Assembly (NCBI GenBank): GCA_015709205.1
Contig: JACCQO010000008.1
Location: 62,001 to 126,000, forward strand
Direction of reading: 5' to 3'
DNA length: 64,000 nt
Source of the DNA: Desulfovibrionaceae bacterium
GTDB lineage: Bacteria > Desulfobacterota > Desulfovibrionia > Desulfovibrionales > Desulfovibrionaceae
The notes below the pieces were generated by a model. It searched no databases. It saw only the letters and a list, made by a program, of their open reading frames with translations, and had not been told where the DNA came from. The position numbers and the translations under genes are program-made. Positions 1 to 8,300 of this stretch are shown here, one piece after another (the stretch's first letter is position 1; every line of letters begins with the position of its first letter).

Positions 1-1294
1 CACCTGGATCTACATGGGTGCTGCGGGCGCGTTCTACAAGAGCGGTATCAGCTTCGTGTGCGCCATCACCTGGCAGCTGGTGATCCTCTTCCTGATGGGT
101 TACTTCGGCGTCAAGTTCTGGAAGCTCGGGAAAAAGTTCGACTACATCACCCCGGGCGACCTGCTGGCCGACTACTACGAGAGCAAGGCGCTGCGCTACG
201 TGGTGGCCATCATCCAGCTCGCGTTCTGCATTCCCTACATCATGGCCCAGATCACCGGCGTGGGCCTGGCCTTCATGGTCCTGACGAACGGCGCGGTGCC
301 CTACTGGGGCGGCGTGTTCTACGCCGCGATCGTCGTCGGCTTCTACGTGTACGTCGGCGGGTTCCGGTCCCAGGCCTGGGTGGACACGATGCAGGGCATC
401 ATGTTCACGATCATCCTCTGGGGCGCCGTGGTCATCCTCTTCCTGCGGCCCGAGATCAACGGCATGCACGGCCTCTTCGACGCCGTGTTCAAGAAGGACA
501 TGAGCCTGCTCACCTACCCCGGCTTCTCCGACGGCAAGTACTGGGTCTGGAGCATCTACATCTCCTTCTTCTTCATCCAGAGCTTCGGCGGCTTCTTCGC
601 CCCCTACGTGTGGCAGCGGATGTACGCGGCCAAGAACGTGCACATCATCACCAAGATGGCCGGCACCCTCGCTCCGTTCTACGCCTTCGCCATCATGGCT
701 CCGGTGCTGCTGATCGGCCTCGGCGGATCCGTGCTGATGCCCGAGCTGGCCAATCCGGACAACGTGCTCGTCGCCACCATGACCAAGTACAACCCCTACT
801 GGGGCGTGCTGGTGGTCATCGGCATCCTGGCCGCGGGCATGTCCACCATCTCCTCCATCCTGGTGACCGCCAGTTCGATCATCTCCGTGGACCTCATCAA
901 GCAGCACAAGAAGGACATGTCCACCAAGCAGTTGAGCGTGACCGGCCAGCGCATCGTGCTGCTCATCCTGCTCATCGCGGTCTGCATGTCCCTGATGCAG
1001 ATCAAGGGCATCATCTTCCTCGTGTTCATGGCCCTGTCGGGCTTCGCCCAGTTCTTCTTCCCCGCCTTCGGCGTGCTCTTCTGGAAGAAGGCGACCAAGG
1101 AGGGCTGCATCGCCGGCCTGATCGTCGGTTGCGTGCTGACCTACCTGTGCACCTTCGTCCTCAAGAATCCCCTCCACGTCATGGGCGGCTTCTGGGGACT
1201 GGTGGGCAACGGCGTCACGTTCTTCGCGGTCAGCCTGATGACCAGGCCCGTCTCCCCGGAAACCCAGCAGAAATTCAAAACCGTCACCGGCTAA
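1..1294 (+). CDS. Na+/solute symporter (SSS family), 5'-truncated by window
   Basis: The frame is open from the window edge (first full codon at base 2) and no start is visible, so the N-terminus is missing. About 430 residues remain, with roughly ten hydrophobic segments in the SSS/SLC5 pattern. Recognisable pieces are the loop YITPGDLLADYYESK after the second visible helix, GGFRSQAWVDTMQG in the middle and AAGMSTISSILVTASS, which corresponds to the Na+-site helix 8 region. This family couples substrate import to Na+ in the inner membrane. The gene lies 72 bp upstream of a LeuC-type dehydratase gene on the same strand, so it probably imports that enzyme's substrate, likely a carboxylate (inference from context). 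Pantothenate or proline carriers of the same family cannot be excluded. Confidence 0.85.
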   Translation, partial: TWIYMGAAGAFYKSGISFVCAITWQLVILFLMGYFGVKFWKLGKKFDYITPGDLLADYYESKALRYVVAIIQLAFCIPYIMAQITGVGLAFMVLTNGAVPYWGGVFYAAIVVGFYVYVGGFRSQAWVDTMQGIMFTIILWGAVVILFLRPEINGMHGLFDAVFKKDMSLLTYPGFSDGKYWVWSIYISFFFIQSFGGFFAPYVWQRMYAAKNVHIITKMAGTLAPFYAFAIMAPVLLIGLGGSVLMPELANPDNVLVATMTKYNPYWGVLVVIGILAAGMSTISSILVTASSIISVDLIKQHKKDMSTKQLSVTGQRIVLLILLIAVCMSLMQIKGIIFLVFMALSGFAQFFFPAFGVLFWKKATKEGCIAGLIVGCVLTYLCTFVLKNPLHVMGGFWGLVGNGVTFFAVSLMTRPVSPETQQKFKTVTG

Positions 1295-1319
1295 CGCCGT
1301 CCGACGACCTCCAATGAAT

Positions 1320-1339
1320 GGGGCGGCTTCGGCCGCCCC
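1320..1339 (+). other. UUCG-capped hairpin in the symporter-hydrolyase gap
   Basis: An 8-bp perfect stem GGGGCGGC/GCCGCCCC is closed by a TTCG tetraloop. No T-run follows, so it is more likely an mRNA stabiliser, processing signal or leaky attenuator within one transcript than a true terminator. Confidence 0.6.
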
Positions 1340-1366
1340 GCAAGCCCCTCTCGGGAATAGAAGAAA

Positions 1367-2638
1367 ATGAAACACACGCTTGCTGAAAAGCTCCTGCTCG
1401 CCAACCTCGTCGACGCCAAGGACGGCGCGGGGATCGCCCCCGGCCGGATCGTCCGCTGCTTCGTGTCCATGACGCTCGCCGAGGACCTGACCGCGCCCCT
1501 CGGCATCAAGGCCTTCCGGGAAATGGGCGCGAACCGCGTCTTCGACCGCGACAAGGTCGCCCTGATCTGCGACCACTTCACGCCCAACAAGGACGTGGCT
1601 TCGGCCGAGCAGGTCAAGTCCATCCGCGAGTTCGCGAAACAGATGGGCATCACGCACTATTTCGAAGGCGGCAATTGCGGCGTCGAGCACGTGATCCTGC
1701 CCGAACTCGGCCTGGTGGGCCCCGGCGACCTGGTCATCGGCGCGGACAGCCACACCTGCACCTACGGCGCGCTGTGCGCCTTCGCCACGGGCGTGGGCAG
1801 CACGGACTTCGCCGCGGCCATGGTGCTCGGGGAAACCTGGTTCAAGGTTCCCGAGAGCTGCAAGGTGGAATTCACGGGCCGGCTCGCGCCCCACCTGGGC
1901 GGCAAGGACCTGATCCTGGAGACCCTGCGCCGCCTGGGCGTGTCCGGAGCCCTGTACATGGCCCTGGAGTTCTGCGGCGAGCCCATCGACGCACTCGACG
2001 TGGAGCAGCGCATGACCATGGCCAACATGGCCGTGGAGGGCGGGGCCAAGGTCGGCCTCTTCGCCTCCGACCGCAAGACCGTGGAATACGCCAAGGCCCA
2101 CGGCCGCAACACCGCCTGGGAAATCCATCCCGACCCCGACGCGGCCTACGCCCAAACCCTGCGCATCGACGTCTCCGACATGAGCCCGCGCGTGGCCAGG
2201 CCGCACCTGCCCGACAACGTGGTCGGCGTGGAGGAACTGGCCGACGTCCGCGTGGACCAGGTCTTCCTGGGCTCCTGCACCAACGGCCGCATCTCGGACC
2301 TGCGCGTGGCGGCCGAGCTGCTGCGGGGCCGCAAGGTGGCCGACGGGGTGCGCTTCATGGTCCTGCCCGGCTCGGCGCGCATCTACGGCCAGGCCATGCG
2401 CGAAGGGCTGCTCGAAGTCTTCCTCCAGGCCGGGGCGGTCATCGGCCCGCCCTCGTGCGGCCCCTGCGTCGGTGGCCACCTCGGCATCCTGGCCTCCGGC
2501 GAGAAGTGTCTCTCGACCAGCAACCGCAACTTCCGGGGCCGCATGGGCTCGCTGCGGTCCGAGGTCTACCTGGCCGGCCCCGCCGTGGCCGCGGCCACGG
2601 CCGTCACGGGGCGCATCACCCATCCCGCGGACCTGTAG
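1367..2638 (+). CDS. Aconitase/LeuC-family hydro-lyase, large subunit
   Basis: A 423-aa catalytic subunit of a two-subunit [4Fe-4S] hydro-lyase of the 3-isopropylmalate dehydratase type. The cluster ligands are visible: C304 in GSCTNGR, then C364 and C367 in CGPC. The family strings DHFTPNKD and GADSHTCTYGA and the ending NRNFRGRMG are intact. Such enzymes move water across a carbon-carbon double bond of a di- or tricarboxylate. The small subunit follows at 2680 and a PrpF-type isomerase at 3185. There is no leuA or leuB nearby, and a symporter lies upstream, which argues for catabolism rather than leucine synthesis. Dimethylmaleate hydratase (DmdA), citraconate/itaconate hydratase or a methylaconitase are the main candidates. 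The upstream ribosome site is weak (AATAGAAG). Confidence 0.88.
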   Translation: MKHTLAEKLLLANLVDAKDGAGIAPGRIVRCFVSMTLAEDLTAPLGIKAFREMGANRVFDRDKVALICDHFTPNKDVASAEQVKSIREFAKQMGITHYFEGGNCGVEHVILPELGLVGPGDLVIGADSHTCTYGALCAFATGVGSTDFAAAMVLGETWFKVPESCKVEFTGRLAPHLGGKDLILETLRRLGVSGALYMALEFCGEPIDALDVEQRMTMANMAVEGGAKVGLFASDRKTVEYAKAHGRNTAWEIHPDPDAAYAQTLRIDVSDMSPRVARPHLPDNVVGVEELADVRVDQVFLGSCTNGRISDLRVAAELLRGRKVADGVRFMVLPGSARIYGQAMREGLLEVFLQAGAVIGPPSCGPCVGGHLGILASGEKCLSTSNRNFRGRMGSLRSEVYLAGPAVAAATAVTGRITHPADL

Positions 2639-2679
2639 GCCCGCCGCCCCGTCATCCACCCCAAGCAATGGAGCAGCAC

Positions 2680-3177
2680 ATGATCCTCAAAGGAAAGGCC
2701 CACCTTGTGGGCGACCATATCGATACGGACGCGATCCTGCCCTCGCGCTTCATGGTCACCACCGACAGAAGGGAACTCGGCACGCACTGCATGGAGGGGC
2801 TCGAGCCCGGCTGGGGGCAGCGCATCCGGCCCGGCGACTTCATCGTGGCGGGCAGGAACTTCGGGTGCGGCTCCTCGCGCGAGCACGCCCCCCAGGCCCT
2901 GCTCGGCGCGGGCGTCAGCGCGGTCTTCGCCGAGAGCTTCGCCCGGATCTTCTACCGCAACGGATTCAACATGGGCCTGCCGCTCTTCCAGCTCCCCCCG
3001 GGCGCACGGGAGGCCATCGGCGAGGGAGACGAACTGGAAATCGATGTCCAAAGCGGGATCATGACCGACCTGACCTCGCTGCAGACCATTTCCTGCAACG
3101 CCATCCCCCCGTTCATGCTGAACATCCTGTCGAGCGGCGGGCTGGTGGAATACGTAAAAAAGCAAACCAGGAGGTAG
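2680..3177 (+). CDS. Aconitase/LeuD-family hydro-lyase, small (swivel) subunit
   Basis: A 165-aa swivel-domain partner of the large subunit encoded at 1367. The active-site loop reads GCGSSREHAP (S65, S66, R67), matching the serine pair and arginine that act as base and carboxylate binders in aconitase. DTDAILPSR near the N-terminus is the usual LeuD opening. The start at 2680 is preferred over an in-frame ATG at 2668 because GGAG (2670-2673) sits 6 bases before it. The last bases carry AGGAGG, which overlaps the TAG stop and serves as ribosome site for the next gene, so the two are translationally linked. Confidence 0.88.
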   Translation: MILKGKAHLVGDHIDTDAILPSRFMVTTDRRELGTHCMEGLEPGWGQRIRPGDFIVAGRNFGCGSSREHAPQALLGAGVSAVFAESFARIFYRNGFNMGLPLFQLPPGAREAIGEGDELEIDVQSGIMTDLTSLQTISCNAIPPFMLNILSSGGLVEYVKKQTRR

Positions 3178-3184
3178 TATCGTC

Positions 3185-4345
3185 ATGGAAATCCAGGAAC
3201 TCATCCCCTGCGCCATCGTGCGCGGCGGCAGCAGCAAGGGCATCTTCTTCAAGCGCAGCGATCTGCCTTCCGATCCCGCCCTGCGGGACAAGGTCATCCT
3301 GCGCGTCTTCGGCGCGCCGGACCCCAGGGAGATCGACGGCCTGGGCGGTGCGGACCCCCTGACCAGCAAGGTCGTGGTCATCGGTCCCTCCACCAGGCCC
3401 GACTGCGACGTGGACTACCTCTTCGGCCAGGTCAGCCTGCACGAGGCCATGATCGATTGGCGCTCCAACTGCGGCAACCTGTCCGCGGCCGTGGGTCCCT
3501 TCGCCATCGACGAGGGGCTGATCGATCCGGTCTCCCCGGTGACGACCCTGAACATCCATCAGGTCAACACCGACCGGGTCATCGGCGCGGAGGTCCAGGT
3601 GCGCGGCGGCAAGTCGGAAGTGGAGGGAACCCACAGGATTTCCGGCGTGCCGGGAACCGGCGCGAAGGTCGTCCTCAACTGGGCCGACAGCGCGGGCGCC
3701 ATCACGGGCAAGCTGCTGCCCACGGGCAACATCGTGGACACCCTCTCGGTGACCGGCCTCGGCGAGATCGAGGTCTCCATCGTGGACGCGGCCATCGCCA
3801 CGGTCTTCGTGGAGGCCAAGACCCTGGGCATGCGCGGCACGGAGTCGCCGCAGGAGATCGATGCCGACGCCGCCCTGCTCGAACGCATCGAGGAGATCCG
3901 CGGCAAGGCCGCCCAGGCCATCGGCCTGTGCAAGGACTGGCGCCAGGCCAAGCACGAGGTGCCCTACACCCCGTTCTTCGTGATCTGCTCGGCGCCCGCC
4001 GACTACACGAACTGGACCACGGGCCAGCCGATCGCGGCCGACGACGTGGACGTCGTTTCCAGGCTGCTGTTCATGCAGCAGATGCACAAGACCTATCCCG
4101 TGACCGGCACCGTGTGCACGGTGGCGGCCTCCCTGATCCCGGGCACGGTCATCAACCGGGTCTGCAGGCCCGGCGTGGCCGAACGGGGCGTACTGCGCAT
4201 CGGACACCCCGCCGGGACCATCGCTCCGGAGGGCAAGCTGGATATCGACGGCGACAAGTACGAACTCAAGCGGGCCACCGTGGACAGAACGGCCCGGTAC
4301 CTGATGAAGGGCTACGCGTTCATCCCGAAAAGCGTGCTTGCCTAG
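3185..4345 (+). CDS. PrpF-family (DUF453) methylaconitate/methylitaconate isomerase
   Basis: A 386-aa member of the PrpF/DUF453 branch of the diaminopimelate-epimerase fold. Typical landmarks are RGGSSKGIFF at residues 13-22, the cysteine motif SNCGN with C96, and the late segment PGTVINRVCRPG. Family members shift a double bond or flip its geometry: trans/cis-2-methylaconitate (PrpF), 4-oxalomesaconate tautomerase (GalD) and 3-methylitaconate/dimethylmaleate delta-isomerase (Mii). Following a LeuCD-type hydratase it most resembles the Mii plus DmdAB pair of nicotinate-fermenting Eubacterium barkeri (inference). Translation starts 10 bases after an AGGAGG embedded in the end of the preceding gene. 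It is the last gene of the operon. Confidence 0.85.
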   Translation: MEIQELIPCAIVRGGSSKGIFFKRSDLPSDPALRDKVILRVFGAPDPREIDGLGGADPLTSKVVVIGPSTRPDCDVDYLFGQVSLHEAMIDWRSNCGNLSAAVGPFAIDEGLIDPVSPVTTLNIHQVNTDRVIGAEVQVRGGKSEVEGTHRISGVPGTGAKVVLNWADSAGAITGKLLPTGNIVDTLSVTGLGEIEVSIVDAAIATVFVEAKTLGMRGTESPQEIDADAALLERIEEIRGKAAQAIGLCKDWRQAKHEVPYTPFFVICSAPADYTNWTTGQPIAADDVDVVSRLLFMQQMHKTYPVTGTVCTVAASLIPGTVINRVCRPGVAERGVLRIGHPAGTIAPEGKLDIDGDKYELKRATVDRTARYLMKGYAFIPKSVLA

Positions 4346-4356
4346 CAACCATCGAA

Positions 4357-4424
4357 AATAACGGGCCCCGGTCGCCCCGCCGACTCGTTCGGTCACTCCC
4401 CGGGTGGCGGCCGGGGCCGTTATT
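4357..4424 (+). terminator. Long-arm inverted repeat after the isomerase gene
   Basis: Left arm AATAACGGGCCCCGG (4357-4371) pairs with CCGGGGCCGTTATT (4411-4424) with one bulged G. The loop is about 40 bases and can itself fold. The A/T ends of the arms give a short U-tract on the + transcript, so this is the likely end of the 1-4345 operon. Confidence 0.5.
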
Positions 4425-4750
4425 CATCCGCTCCCCAGCACCCCGCGCCCGTTGCGCGGCGCCCCCGGTCCACCCTCCCCTAAGGGCCGGAGCGTCGCGC
4501 AACGGGCCGGGGACATTTCGTCCGCAGCCCCCGCGGGCGGATGCTTGCGGAAGCGGCGCCCTTTCCCCTCTGTCGGCCCTGTCCGGCGTCGCCGCCCGGA
4601 ACGCGCGGCCCGTCTCCCGCCACCGCTTCCGCCGAGTGCCGCCCCGGCAGTCACCCCGCCGGTCGCCCCGGGAGGGCCGTTTCCCGCCCGCAGGCTCCGC
4701 AGCCCTGGCCGAAATTCCGCGCCCGCCGAGTTCCTTTTCCCGCACCGCTC

Positions 4751-4780
4751 TTGACAAACATGGTTCAGCTTCTTTACCAT
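4751..4780 (+). promoter_or_regulatory. marR promoter with overlapping MarR-type operator
   Basis: TTGACA (4751-4756) and TACCAT (4775-4780) are 18 bp apart. The region 4760-4780 is a 9-3-9 inverted repeat (ATGGTTCAG, CTT, CTTTACCAT; 7 of 9 pairs match) with the same geometry as the perfect repeat at 5279-5299. The operator fills the spacer and -10, predicting autorepression. The expected RNA start is within a few bases of the ATG at 4787, so the message may be leaderless. Confidence 0.6.
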
Positions 4781-4786
4781 CATCCC

Positions 4787-5263
4787 ATGGACCCCAAGCA
4801 CGACCTCGTGGAACACATCGTCCGCCGCCTGCGCCGGATCATCGACGCGCACCTGCGCATCGAGGACCTGCCCGTGCCCGTGGGGCCGGGCGTGTCCCTT
4901 TCCACCCGCGAGGTACATTGCCTCACCGCCATCGGGGACCACGAGGGCGCGAACATCAAGACCGTGGGCGACGCCCTGGGCGTGACCAAGAGCGCGGCCT
5001 CGCAGATGGTCACCAAGCTCGTGGCCCGGGGCTTCGCGGTCAAGCGCCCGGCGGACGACAACGACAAGGACATCTGCGCCTTCCTCACCGCCGAGGGCTG
5101 GGAGGCCTTCCGCGCGCACCGCGACTTCCACGAGCGGCACATGGACACGCTGCTCCACCGCCTGGCGGGGCACTCCCCGGAACAACTGGCGACCGTGGCC
5201 GAGGTCCTGGACCAGGTCGAGGACGTCATGCACGAGCGCATGGCCGAACTCTTCGGGCGCTGA
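4787..5263 (+). CDS. MarR-family transcriptional regulator
   Basis: 158 aa with the MarR winged-helix layout: an N-terminal dimerisation helix (LVEHIVRRLRRIID), the helix-turn-helix region IKTVGDALGVTKSAASQMVTKLVARG, the wing with basic and acidic residues (VKRPADDNDKD), and C-terminal helices ending VEDVMHERMAELFG. The ATG at 4787 is preferred because the promoter ends at 4780. An in-frame ATG at 4760 would lie inside the promoter and operator. No ribosome site is visible, consistent with a leaderless message. The target is very likely the activase gene downstream, which carries a perfect version of the operator found at this gene's own promoter. Confidence 0.85.
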   Translation: MDPKHDLVEHIVRRLRRIIDAHLRIEDLPVPVGPGVSLSTREVHCLTAIGDHEGANIKTVGDALGVTKSAASQMVTKLVARGFAVKRPADDNDKDICAFLTAEGWEAFRAHRDFHERHMDTLLHRLAGHSPEQLATVAEVLDQVEDVMHERMAELFGR

Positions 5264-5270
5264 ATTTTTT

Positions 5271-5299
5271 TTGCCACAATGGTTTAGAAACTAAACCAT
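5271..5299 (+). promoter_or_regulatory. Perfect MarR-type operator on the activase promoter
   Basis: 5279-5299 is a perfect palindrome with arms ATGGTTTAG and CTAAACCAT around AAA. TTGCCA (5271-5276) lies 2 bases upstream, and the last hexamer of the palindrome (AACCAT) is placed 17 bp from it, where a -10 would be. This copies the architecture of the site at 4751-4780. The TTTTTTTT run at 5265-5272 directly precedes it. Confidence 0.65.
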
Positions 5300-5341
5300 A
5301 CCCGCATCCGGCAGCGACGCCATCTACATAAGGAGTTGATC

Positions 5342-8300
5342 ATGTTGAGTTTCGGTATGGACATCGGCTACGCGGCGGTCAAGGTCGCGCTCGTGGACGA
5401 GGACGGCCGCGTGACCCACGCCGCCTACCGGCTGCACAAGGGCCGCCCGGCGGCCGCGGCGCGCGAGCTGGCCGCAGCGGCCGCCGAGATCGCCGGGCTC
5501 CCTCCGCGCGGCGGCGTACCCGGCGCGGTGACGGGCAGCGGGGCCGCCCCCCTCGTGGAGCACGGCGCGGCCGACGCGGTCAACGAGGTGGCCGCCCTGG
5601 TGGAGGGCGCCCTGGTGCTGGCCCCGGACTGCGCGGCCGTGGCCGAGATCGGCGGCCAGACCGCCAAGTACGCCATCGGGTTCTCGCCCGAGGACAAAAG
5701 CCGCGTGCAGGTCTCCATCAACGCCAACTGCTCCTCGGGCACCGGCTCCTTCCTGCAGGAGCAGGTCTCGCGCCTGGGGCTGGCCATCGAGGACTATTCC
5801 GCCCTGGCCGCACGCGCCGTCTCCACCCCGCGCATCGCCGGGCGCTGCGGCGTGTTCGCCAAGACGGACATCACCCACCACCAGCAGGAGGGCGTGCCCA
5901 CGCCGGACATTCTCCGGGGGCTGGCCCACGCCGTGGTCCGCAACTATCGGGGGGCGGTGATGCGCAAGCTGGAGCGGCGCACGCCGATCCTCTTCGCCGG
6001 GGGCGTGGCCCGCAACGAGGCCATCGTCGACGCCCTGCGCGCGCTGCTGGAACTCGGCCCCGGAGAGCTGAAGGTCCACGAGCACTCCGCCGCGACCGTG
6101 GCCGTGGGAGCCGCCGTGCTGGGCCGCCAGGCCGGACTGGCCGTGGATCTCGCGCGCCTGGCCGACCTGCCGGACCACTTGCCCGCGTGCGGCTCCGGGG
6201 AGCGCGACGGGCTGGTCCTGCCGCCCCTGGCCTCCTTCGGCCGCGACGACGCCGCGGGCAAGCACCGGGTGGAACCGCGCGCCGGGACCGTCGGGACCGT
6301 CGGGACCGCCGGGACTGCCGGACCTGTGCCGTGCTGGCTGGGCATCGACGTGGGCTCCACGAGCACGAACCTGGTGCTCGCGGACGCCGAGGACCACGTG
6401 CTCGCCTTCCTCTACCTGCGCACGGCGGGCGATCCCGTGCGCGCGGTGCGCGACGGGCTGCGCCGCCTGGGCGCGGACATGGGCTCCAAGGTCCGGGTGT
6501 GCGGCGCGGCCACCACCGGGTCCGGCCGCCAACTCATCGGCCGCCTGGTGGGCGCGGACCTGGTGCGCGACGAGATCACGGCCCAGGCCCGCGCCGCCAC
6601 GGCCATCGATCCCGAGGCGGACACGGTCTTCGAGATCGGGGGGCAGGACTCCAAGTTCATCGCCCTGGAAAACGGCGCGGTCGCGGACTTTCAGATGAAC
6701 AAGGTCTGCGCGGCGGGCACCGGCTCGTTCATCGAGGAGCAGGCCAAAAAGCTGGGCGTGGCCCTGGAGGACTTCGGCCCCCTGGCCCTGCGCTCCCGGC
6801 GCCCCCTGGACCTGGGCGAGCGCTGCGCCGTGTTCATGGAGGCGGCCGTGGCCGCGCGCCTGGCCCGGGGCGAACCCCTGGAGGACATCGCCGCCGGGCT
6901 CTGCCATTCCGTGATCCGCAACTATCTGAACCGCGTGGTCGGGCGGCGGCGCGTGGGGCAGAAAATCCTCTTCCAGGGCGGCCTGGGCCACAACCAGGGC
7001 GTGGTCAACGCCCTGCGCTCGATCACCGGGCGATCCATCACCGTGCCGCCGTTCTTCAGCGTCACCGGGGCCTACGGCGCGGCCATCCTGGCCCGCGAGG
7101 ACATGGCCGCCCGCCCCCGGGCCACGCTCTTCAAGGGCTTTGCGCCCGAGCCCGCCGCAATCGGGACGGAGGGCCACGCCCCGGCGCGGCCCGGCGCGGT
7201 ACCGTCGGACGAAGCCGCGCCCCAGGGCGCCCCCGGGTTCGAGCCGGGCGGCTTCGACCGGCGGCTGGCCGAACTGGTCTTCGAGGGCCCCGAGATGCCG
7301 CTCGACCCGGGCAAAAAGACCGTGGGCATCCCCCGGGCCCTGTTCACCTTCGGCATGTTCCCCATGTTCGCGCCCTTTTTCCGCGCCCTGGGCTTCAACG
7401 TGCTGCTCTCCGGGCCCACGTCCGAGGAGACCGTGCGCCTGGCCCAGGAATATTCCCTGGACGAGACCTGCTACCCGGTCAAGCTCGTCAACGGCCACGT
7501 GGCCGAGCTGGTGGCGCGCAACGTGGACTACATCTTCTTTCCCGACCTGTTCACCGTGCACCACCCCGGCTCGCGCGCGCGCCAGGACCACGGCTGCGCC
7601 TACATGCAGCTGGCCTTCCGCATCGTCAGCCAGGCCATGGGCCTGGCCGATCGCGGCATCGGACTGCTGGCCCCGACCATCGCCTTCAGCCTGGGGCCGG
7701 AATTCATGCGCGCCACCTTTGCCAAGCTCGGGCGCACCCTGGGCCGCAGCGAACAGGAGACCGGTGCGGCCCTGCAGGTGGCCATGCGCTCCTACAACGG
7801 CTTCCAGGCGCGCCTGGCCGAGCGCGCCGCCCACACCCTGGAGAACGTGGACCCGGACGCGGCCGCCTTCGTGCTCGTCTCCAAGATATACGGCGTGGCC
7901 GACCCGGCCCTGAACCTGGGCGTGCCGGACCGGCTCGCGGCCCTGGGCCACAAGGTGCTCTCCTTCGTGGACATGCCCGAGACGGACATCTTCGCGCGCC
8001 ACCCGAACATGTACTGGCCCTTCGGCCAGCACATTCTCGAAGCCGCGCTCGCCGCACGCCGCCGACCCGGGCTCTACGCCGTGCTGCTCACCCACCACGG
8101 CTGCGGGCCGGACACCGTGCTCTCCCACTACGTGCGCGAGATCATGGGACCCAAGCCCTACCTCGCCCTGGAGGTGGACGAGCACTCCTCGCCCGTGGGC
8201 GTGGCCACGCGGGTGGAGGCCTTCGTGCACAGCCTGGAGCGCCGCCGCGCCCCGGCCGGGGCGCGGGCCGCCGCGCGGGGCTCCACGGGCGCGCCCGCAG

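Larger units (their letters stand above)
4346..4786. other. Non-coding gap between isomerase and MarR genes
   Basis: 441 bases. The first 80 contain a terminator-like inverted repeat (4357-4424). The last 40 hold the MarR promoter and operator. The very GC-rich middle (about 4430-4740) shows no convincing gene on either strand. Confidence 0.6.

Noticed and set aside
1367..3177. Leucine-biosynthesis isopropylmalate dehydratase (leuCD)
   Set aside because: No leuA or leuB nearby, a symporter upstream and a PrpF isomerase downstream; three such pairs in one window point to catabolic paralogues.
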